Origin: Vibrio sp. 14G-20
GTDB lineage: Bacteria; Pseudomonadota; Gammaproteobacteria; Enterobacterales; Vibrionaceae
Length of the DNA: 64,000 bases
Assembly: GCF_026241515.1 (NCBI RefSeq)
Contig: NZ_JAPHPW010000001.1
Location: 62,001 to 126,000, forward strand
Direction: 5' to 3'
Below are positions 58,443 through 64,000 of this stretch, piece after piece (position 1 is the stretch's first letter; each line of letters opens with the position of its first letter). Below the pieces are notes generated by a model. It did no database searches. It was given only the letters and a program-made list of their open reading frames with translations, and was not told the origin of the DNA. The translations under genes were made by a program, and so were the position numbers.

Positions 58443-59321
58443 ATGGCTGTAAAAATTAAAACTGCTGAAGAAATTCAAAAAATGCGCGTTGCCGGTAAGC
58501 TGGCTTCTGAAATTCTAGAGATGATTGAACCTCATATCCAAGCAGGTACCACGACAGAAGAACTGAACAAAATCTGTCATGAATACGCTCTAGAAAGAGG
58601 CGCATACTCAGCACCACTTGATTACCACGGTTTCCCTAAGTCAATCTGTACGTCTATCAACCACATTGTGTGCCACGGCATTCCTGCATCACAAGATGAG
58701 ACAGGTAGCACAGGTCAATTCAAACCTGCGGTACTAAAAGATGGCGACATTCTTAACGTTGATATCACAGTAATCATCCCTGATGACGAAAACGCTGACC
58801 TAAGCACTCGCCCGCAAGGTTACCACGGTGACACGTCTAAGATGTTCCTTGTGGGTGAAGTTTCTCCAGCAAACAAACGTCTATGTATGGTTGCTCAAGA
58901 AGCACTTTACGAAGGCATGCGCCAAGTAAAACCTGGTGTTCAGCTTGGTCAAATCGGTACGGCTATCGAGAAGTACATCAAAACAAACAATAAAAACAAC
59001 CCACGCGCTAAGTTCTCTATTGTTAAAGATTACTGTGGTCACGGTATCGGTTCTGAGTTCCATGAAGACCCACAAGTGGTTCACTACAAGAACAGCGATC
59101 GCACAGTGCTAAAAGCAGGCATGTGTTTCACTATCGAGCCAATGATCAACGCTGGTAAGTTTGGCTGTCGTCTCGACGACGAAGATAGCTGGACAGTATA
59201 CACTGCAGACAGCAAGAACTCGGCTCAATGGGAACACACCCTTGTTGTAACTGATACTGGTTGTGAAGTACTAACACTGCGCAGCGATGATACAATCCCA
59301 CGTATCATGAAAAACGCTTAG
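58443..59321 (+). CDS. map: Methionine aminopeptidase type I
   Basis: Removes the initiator Met from nascent proteins; essential. The protein has 292 residues against 264 in E. coli. Metal ligands are Asp107 (VDITV), Asp130 (HGDTSKM), His200 (CGHGIG), Glu232 (FTIEPM) and Glu264 (QWEHTL). In E. coli the two Asp ligands are 11 residues apart (97 and 108); here they are 23 apart because of an insertion (PDDENADLSTRPQG). A second insertion after CHGIP (ASQDETGSTGQFKPAV) also lengthens the protein. It is divergent from rpsB and upstream of glnD, as in E. coli. Confidence 0.95.
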   Translation: MAVKIKTAEEIQKMRVAGKLASEILEMIEPHIQAGTTTEELNKICHEYALERGAYSAPLDYHGFPKSICTSINHIVCHGIPASQDETGSTGQFKPAVLKDGDILNVDITVIIPDDENADLSTRPQGYHGDTSKMFLVGEVSPANKRLCMVAQEALYEGMRQVKPGVQLGQIGTAIEKYIKTNNKNNPRAKFSIVKDYCGHGIGSEFHEDPQVVHYKNSDRTVLKAGMCFTIEPMINAGKFGCRLDDEDSWTVYTADSKNSAQWEHTLVVTDTGCEVLTLRSDDTIPRIMKNA

Positions 59322-59349
59322 TTCACCGAACTGAACGCATCAGCCTTTT

Positions 59350-59383
59350 AAAAATATCCTCGCATTGTCGAGGATATTTTTTT
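59350..59383 (+). terminator. Terminator after map
   Basis: AAATATCCTCG, loop CATTGT, CGAGGATATTT, then a long T-run. It separates map from glnD. Confidence 0.9.
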
Positions 59384-59460
59384 ATCCGCTCAATTTCGAT
59401 TTTCCATCAGCTTCTGTTAAATTGTTTACTATTCTCATTTGCTTGCACGGATAGCAGACT

Positions 59461-62082
59461 ATGCCTTATCAATGCCCCCTTACGTTCAATGACGAACAAA
59501 TTGAAATCTGCGAATTAAAAAATCAGCTCGAAATCTTCACACAGTATCAAAAAAATGAATTTCTGAACCACCACCCTGTCACCGACTTGGTTCTACTGCG
59601 CTCCGAATACATGGATTTACTTCTCAATCGTTTGTGGGAGAACTTCGGATTCAACAAACTGCCTCATATTTCACTTGTTGCAGTGGGCGGTTACGGTCGT
59701 GGTGAACTGCATCCTTTGTCCGACATTGATATTCTCATCGTCTCACAAAAAACATTGCCACCAGCGCTAGGTGAAAAAGTCAGCCAATTCATCACCCTAC
59801 TCTGGGATCTAAGATTAGAAGTCGGCCATGCCGTGCGTACCATTGCCGAATGTCTTGAGATCGGTATTGATGATTTAACCGTTGCGACCAACCTTCAAGA
59901 ATCTCGCTTGCTGTGTGGCAGTGAAGACACCTTCCAAGAACTAAAACTGAAGATTCACTCTGATTCATTTTGGCCAAGTGAAACCTTCTACAAAGCTAAA
60001 ATTCAAGAACAAAGAGAACGCCACGCTCGCTACCACGACACCACCTACAATCTAGAACCGGACATTAAATCAACTCCGGGTGGACTCAGAGACATCCACA
60101 CCCTGAGCTGGGTTGCCCGTCGCCATTTCGGCGCGACCTCTTTGTTAGAAATGAGCAAGTACGGTTTTCTTACTGACGCGGAATATCGTGAGTTAGTTGA
60201 GTGCCAAGATTTCTTGTGGCGTGTTCGCTTTGCATTGCACATTGAACTGCGCCGTTACGACAACCGCCTCACTTTTGCCCATCAAGCTCAAGTCGCTGAA
60301 CATCTGGGTTATACGGGCGAAGGAAACCGCGGTGTTGAGATGATGATGAAGGAGTTCTACCGAACCCTTCGTCGTGTTGCTGAACTCAATAAGATGCTGC
60401 TCAAGCTATTCGATCAAGCGATCATCAATGGCGGTCAGACCCAAGACGCTGAGATTCTCGATAGTGACTTCCAACGTCGAGGCGCATTGATCGAAGCACG
60501 TAAGCCAGCCCTATTCCAAGCAAGACCAGAAACCATTCTCGATATGTTCATCCACATTGCGAATGACTCTTCAATCGAAGGGGTTAGTCCCCCAACATTG
60601 CGACAACTGCGAACGGCGCGTCGTCGATTGAACCGATTCCTGCATACCATTCCTGAAGCTCGTGACAAGTTCATGGATCTAGTTCGCCACCCTAATGCCC
60701 TGCACAAAGCTTTTAGCCTAATGCATAAACTGGGCGTACTCTCGGCATACTTACCGCAGTGGAGCCAGATCGTTGGCCAGATGCAGTTTGACCTATTCCA
60801 TGTTTACACCGTTGATGAACACAGTATTCGCTTGCTCAAGCACATCAACCGATTTGGTCAAATCGAAAACCACGATAAGCACCCTATCTGTTGTGAAGTT
60901 TACCCACGCGTACAGAAAAAAGAGTTGCTGATCCTTGCCGCTATTTTCCACGACATAGGTAAAGGCCGTGGTGGAGACCACTCCGAAATCGGTGCGGTTG
61001 AAGCTTACTCTTTCTGTATCGAACACGGGTTATCAAAACCAGAAGCAAAACAAGTCGCATGGCTCGTTCAGAATCACCTATTGATGTCTGTCACCGCCCA
61101 ACGCCGCGATATCTACGACCCCGATGTGATTACAGAGTTCGCCAAGAAAGTACGTGATGAAGAATCATTAGAGCTACTGGTGTGTTTAACCGTCGCCGAC
61201 ATCTGTGCAACCAACCCGGAGCTATGGAACAGTTGGAAACGCACCCTGTTAGCAGAGCTATTCCACTCAACACAACGTGCACTTCGCCGCGGCTTGGAAA
61301 ACCCAGTCGATGTGAGAGACCGTATTCGTCACAATCAACAGATGGCATCAGCTCTACTGCGTAAAGAAGGCTTCACAGCTCGTGAGATTGAAGTCCTTTG
61401 GCAACGTTTCAAAGCCGATTACTTCTTGCGTCACACACACAAACAAATCGCTTGGCACTGTGAGCACTTACTTCGCCTGGAAGACCCAAGCCAACCGCTC
61501 GTACTGATCAGCAAAAAAGCGACGCGTGGTGGCACTGAAGTGTTCGTTTACTGTAAAGACCAAGCAGCACTGTTTGCGACCGTGGTTGCCGAACTCGACA
61601 GACGTAACTTTAACGTTCACGACGCGCAGGTCATGGTCAGCAAAGATGGCCATGTTTTAGATACCTTTATCGTACTGGACCAACATGGTGAAGCCATCGA
61701 TGAAGCAAGACACAAGGCAGTTGCTAAGCATCTAACCCATGTACTGGCTGATGGCCGTCCAACTAAGATTAAGACACGTCGCACGCCACGTAACTTGCAG
61801 CACTTTAAGGTCAAAACCTTAGTTGAGTTCCTACCAACCAAGAGTAAAAAGCGCACCTTAATGGAGTTAAGAGCTCTAGACACACCGGGACTATTAGCTC
61901 AGGTCGGTGCTACCTTCGCTGAGTTAGACATTAATTTACACGGCGCGAAAATCACTACTATTGGTGAACGAGCAGAAGATTTGTTCATTCTGACCAGTGA
62001 AGTGGGAGGAAGACTTTCTGAAGAGCAAGAGCAAGCGCTAAGAGAAAGATTAACAGAACATGTTTCGGAACTTGCGCCTTAA
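59461..62082 (+). CDS. glnD: PII uridylyltransferase / uridylyl-removing enzyme
   Basis: GlnD senses glutamine and modifies GlnB (here at 36170) at Tyr51 with UMP, or removes it. The protein has 873 residues (E. coli 890). Domains: nucleotidyltransferase with GGYGRGELHPLSDIDIL near residues 75-91; HD hydrolase with HDIGKGRGGDHS near 497; two C-terminal ACT domains from about 692 and 799. The regulatory target is in the same window, but far away. Confidence 0.97.
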   Translation: MPYQCPLTFNDEQIEICELKNQLEIFTQYQKNEFLNHHPVTDLVLLRSEYMDLLLNRLWENFGFNKLPHISLVAVGGYGRGELHPLSDIDILIVSQKTLPPALGEKVSQFITLLWDLRLEVGHAVRTIAECLEIGIDDLTVATNLQESRLLCGSEDTFQELKLKIHSDSFWPSETFYKAKIQEQRERHARYHDTTYNLEPDIKSTPGGLRDIHTLSWVARRHFGATSLLEMSKYGFLTDAEYRELVECQDFLWRVRFALHIELRRYDNRLTFAHQAQVAEHLGYTGEGNRGVEMMMKEFYRTLRRVAELNKMLLKLFDQAIINGGQTQDAEILDSDFQRRGALIEARKPALFQARPETILDMFIHIANDSSIEGVSPPTLRQLRTARRRLNRFLHTIPEARDKFMDLVRHPNALHKAFSLMHKLGVLSAYLPQWSQIVGQMQFDLFHVYTVDEHSIRLLKHINRFGQIENHDKHPICCEVYPRVQKKELLILAAIFHDIGKGRGGDHSEIGAVEAYSFCIEHGLSKPEAKQVAWLVQNHLLMSVTAQRRDIYDPDVITEFAKKVRDEESLELLVCLTVADICATNPELWNSWKRTLLAELFHSTQRALRRGLENPVDVRDRIRHNQQMASALLRKEGFTAREIEVLWQRFKADYFLRHTHKQIAWHCEHLLRLEDPSQPLVLISKKATRGGTEVFVYCKDQAALFATVVAELDRRNFNVHDAQVMVSKDGHVLDTFIVLDQHGEAIDEARHKAVAKHLTHVLADGRPTKIKTRRTPRNLQHFKVKTLVEFLPTKSKKRTLMELRALDTPGLLAQVGATFAELDINLHGAKITTIGERAEDLFILTSEVGGRLSEEQEQALRERLTEHVSELAP

Positions 62083-62246
62083 AAATAGAATCTAACCATC
62101 GAATAAGTGTGGACAAAGATAGAGAGCGATCTTGTCCACAACTTACAATCAATTCCCAGGTATCAACTATCTAGCTCGTCGCTAGGCTGCTACATTGATT
62201 AAGTCAATTACATAAAAGTATTACATTCATAAACTAGAGGTCGCTT

Positions 62247-62630
62247 ATGTATCCAAACCTCACTGGCTTAGGTATCCACGAACCTAAACAGATTGAACGT
62301 TACTCCCTTCGCCAAGAAGCCCACAAAGATATTCTTAAGATTTACTTCCGTAAGCAGAAAGGCGAACTGTTCGCGAAAAGCGTTAAGTTTAAGTATCCAC
62401 GACAAGTGAAAAGTGTGCTTGTTAGCGGTGGCAACAATCAATACAAAGAAGTGACCGAGATAAACCGTAATCTCACACTTGTAATTGATGAGCTCAATAA
62501 GATCACCAAGCCGATTCCAACCGCAGAAGTCGATGTGAAACAGAAAATTCTTACTGACTTACGCCACCTAGAAAAAGTGGTATCGAGTAAGATCGCAGAG
62601 ATCGAAGCGGATCTAGAAAAGCTAAAATGA
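62247..62630 (+). CDS. DUF3461 family protein
   Basis: A 127-residue soluble protein. [25 protein letters not shown] and the [17 protein letters not shown] region (here [22 protein letters not shown]) are the DUF3461 signature, with a predicted C-terminal helix, [23 protein letters not shown]. Its function is unknown. It sits alone between glnD and truC with a strong terminator after it; AGAGGTCGC is the ribosome site. Confidence 0.85.
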   Translation: MYPNLTGLGIHEPKQIERYSLRQEAHKDILKIYFRKQKGELFAKSVKFKYPRQVKSVLVSGGNNQYKEVTEINRNLTLVIDELNKITKPIPTAEVDVKQKILTDLRHLEKVVSSKIAEIEADLEKLK

Positions 62631-62689
62631 TCCCGAGAATAGACAACTAACAACCACATTAGTTGTTCCACTCAGATCACACAGACATC

Positions 62690-62726
62690 AAAAAGGGCTG
62701 ATATCACTATCAGCCCTTTGTTTTTT
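62690..62726. terminator. Bidirectional terminator, DUF3461 / truC
   Basis: AAAGGGCTGATA, loop TCAC, TATCAGCCCTTT (perfect 12-bp stem), A-run before and T-run after. Confidence 0.92.
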
Positions 62727-62756
62727 CTACTGTCTACGTTGACTAGACGCGTGTGT

Positions 62757-63506
62757 TTACTTAGACAAACGCGCTTCAGCATTCACTAAGTTGGTATCCC
62801 ACTCAAAGGTTTCAAACAACCTTAGCCACGTTTCATCTAGGCTAGCTTTCATTACTAATTCTTTCTTTGTAAAAGGGTGAATGAAACGCAGCTCAGAAGC
62901 ATGCAGCAACAGACGGTGCGAATCTAAATCATCACGAAACAGTCGGTTATGCTTACCATCACCATGTGAAGTATCGCCAACGATTGGGTGTCTTAGGTGA
63001 GCCATGTGACGACGCAGCTGATGTTTGCGCCCCGTCTTTGGCATCATCTCAACTAAGCAATAACGACTGGTAGGGAAACGGCCTGTTGAATACGGCACTT
63101 CGACTTTCGCTAACGGCTCGTAAACAGTGATTGCTTCTTGTGGTTCTTTATCTTCTTTCGCGAACTTATCTGCGATCTTATCTAACTCAACCTTAAGCGC
63201 ATAATCGAGCGTATCGCCCTCTTCTATCCAGCCACGAACAATTGCATGATAAGTCTTTTGCATCTCATGGTTAGCGAACATTGGCATCACCTCAGAGGCA
63301 ACCTCACTCGATAGAGCAAACACCAATACGCCAGATGTTGGTCGGTCTAAGCGATGTAGAGGGAAGACGTGCTGACCAATTTGGTCGCGCAGTGTCTGCA
63401 TCACAAATTGAGTCTCGTGTTTATCCAACCATGAGCGATGTACTAGCATTCCCGCCGGCTTATTCACCGCGACAAAATACTCATCTTGATAAATGATCTC
63501 TAACAT
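62757..63506 (-). CDS. truC: tRNA pseudouridine(65) synthase
   Basis: Makes pseudouridine 65 in tRNA-Ile and tRNA-Asp. The protein has 249 residues (E. coli 260). Catalytic Asp54 is in LHRLDRPTSGV; KPAGMLVHRSWLDKHE and KTGRKHQLRRHMAHLRHPIVGD are RluA-family motifs. The start ATG 63506 (MLEIIYQDEYFVAVNKP) matches E. coli; it overlaps the yqcC stop by one base (TAATG), so the two genes are translationally coupled, as in E. coli. Confidence 0.95.
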   Translation of the reverse strand: MLEIIYQDEYFVAVNKPAGMLVHRSWLDKHETQFVMQTLRDQIGQHVFPLHRLDRPTSGVLVFALSSEVASEVMPMFANHEMQKTYHAIVRGWIEEGDTLDYALKVELDKIADKFAKEDKEPQEAITVYEPLAKVEVPYSTGRFPTSRYCLVEMMPKTGRKHQLRRHMAHLRHPIVGDTSHGDGKHNRLFRDDLDSHRLLLHASELRFIHPFTKKELVMKASLDETWLRLFETFEWDTNLVNAEARLSK

Positions 63507-63820
63507 TACGCACATACCTCATCAATGCTCAGAATCGTCACTAGCAGTTCAGCTTTGTCTGCCTCATTTTTCCACACTTCACTAAAATAAGGATGAATCG
63601 CAAAGCCTTTAGGTAGACTCATTTGGGCATCCATCATTGCGCTAATCTTAACGATGAAGATCCACTGCAACCACTCTTCCGGTTGTAACGAATCAATCGC
63701 GAAAGGTTCAACACTTGCAAGCGCCTCATCCGAGGGAGGAAGAGCGCTCCACAGAGAACATTGGCGCATTTGTTGTTCTAATTGTTGAAGTAAAAGAGGT
63801 AACTTTGTGGCAGCTGTCAT
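63506..63820 (-). CDS. yqcC: YqcC family protein
   Basis: A 104-residue small helical protein. The N-terminal LLLQQLEQQMRQCSLWS and PEEWLQWIFIVKISAMMDAQ regions are the YqcC pattern, and the same gene precedes truC in E. coli. Function is unknown. Start ATG 63820. Confidence 0.88.
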   Translation of the reverse strand: MTAATKLPLLLQQLEQQMRQCSLWSALPPSDEALASVEPFAIDSLQPEEWLQWIFIVKISAMMDAQMSLPKGFAIHPYFSEVWKNEADKAELLVTILSIDEVCA

Positions 63821-63907
63821 TTTTCACCAAGTTATTTATCTAGTGACCTTGAAATTGGGGCATAGAGTACCATCTATTTAGGAAAGAAAGTTAGGAGCTT
63901 TATTACT

Positions 63908-64000
63908 ATGGAAACGATTCACACGCTCACACAGTTACTCAAGAATAGCGGTTGCCAATACGATATCTACGACCTAGGTCGTCGCATTCAGAAGATCGAC
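63908..64000 (+). CDS. DUF3549 family protein (5' end, partial)
   Basis: The first 31 residues, METIHTLTQLLKNSGCQYDI then YDLGRRIQKID, run off the window edge. This is the start seen in DUF3549 proteins of vibrios, found next to yqcC-truC. Function is unknown. AGGAG lies seven bases upstream of the ATG. Confidence 0.75.
   Translation, partial: METIHTLTQLLKNSGCQYDIYDLGRRIQKID

Overview
The window is an ordinary, gene-dense stretch of a Vibrio main chromosome, most like the Splendidus clade. The evidence is the protein content (DUF2956, DUF3461, DUF3549, TIGR03503 and DUF2066 families), paired polar flagellins beside the ptsI-crr genes, Vibrio-type intergenic repeats, and gene order shared with E. 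coli blocks (dapE, bamC-dapA, gcvR-bcp, perM, bepA, uraA, upp, purM-purN; fadE to glnB; accA to map-glnD). I found no prophage, integron, CRISPR array, insertion sequence, tRNA or rRNA, and nothing that looks like a new defence or biosynthetic system.

Layout. 1-1.5 kb: end of ptsI and crr (sugar PTS). 1.5-2.1 kb: a repeat-rich gap. 2.1-4.7 kb: two flagellin genes, each with a recognisable sigma28 promoter. 4.8-10.2 kb: a DyP peroxidase, small conserved proteins of unknown function, a winged-helix protein, an ArsC-like protein, dapE, an M15 peptidase and DUF2897. 10.3-18.3 kb: dapA-bamC, gcvR-bcp, a TusA-like gene overlapping perM, bepA, and arsC-wrbA-DUF2069. 18.4-24.1 kb: DUF2066, uraA, upp, then purM and purN separated by a terminator and a MITE. 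24.2-36.9 kb: yafJ, gmhA, fadE, TIGR03503, dnaQ/rnhA, yafS/gloB, mltD-YIP1, yafD, glnB and a cytochrome c. 37-58 kb: a nearly continuous minus-strand run of essential genes (rpsB-tsf, pyrH, frr, uppS-cdsA-ispC-rseP-bamA-skp-lpxD, fabZ-lpxA, lpxB-rnhB-dnaE-accA, tilS). 58.4-64 kb: map and glnD on the plus strand, DUF3461, yqcC-truC, and the start of a DUF3549 gene.

The genes join several linked processes. Envelope building is the strongest theme: isoprenoid precursor and carrier (IspC, UppS), phospholipid (CdsA, AccA, FabZ), lipid A (LpxA, LpxB, LpxD), LPS heptose (GmhA), beta-barrel assembly and quality control (BamA, BamC, Skp, BepA, RseP), and wall precursor or turnover (DapA, DapE, MltD, M15). 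Nitrogen sensing is also paired here: GlnB and GlnD, the enzyme that uridylylates it. Nucleotide salvage and purine synthesis (UraA, Upp, PurM, PurN) sit together, with a strong PurR box between upp and purM.

The most useful observations are small-scale. They are a MITE with about 20-bp inverted ends plus a terminator that break up the usual purMN operon; a three-unit 18-bp tandem repeat that extends the N-terminus of PurN; a Bcp peroxiredoxin with a single cysteine; a Map with a 12-residue insertion between its metal aspartates; a FadR operator before fadE; two sigma28 promoters; and a cluster of three degenerate repeats between crr and the flagellins. All function calls rest on recognition of families by eye; no database search was run.
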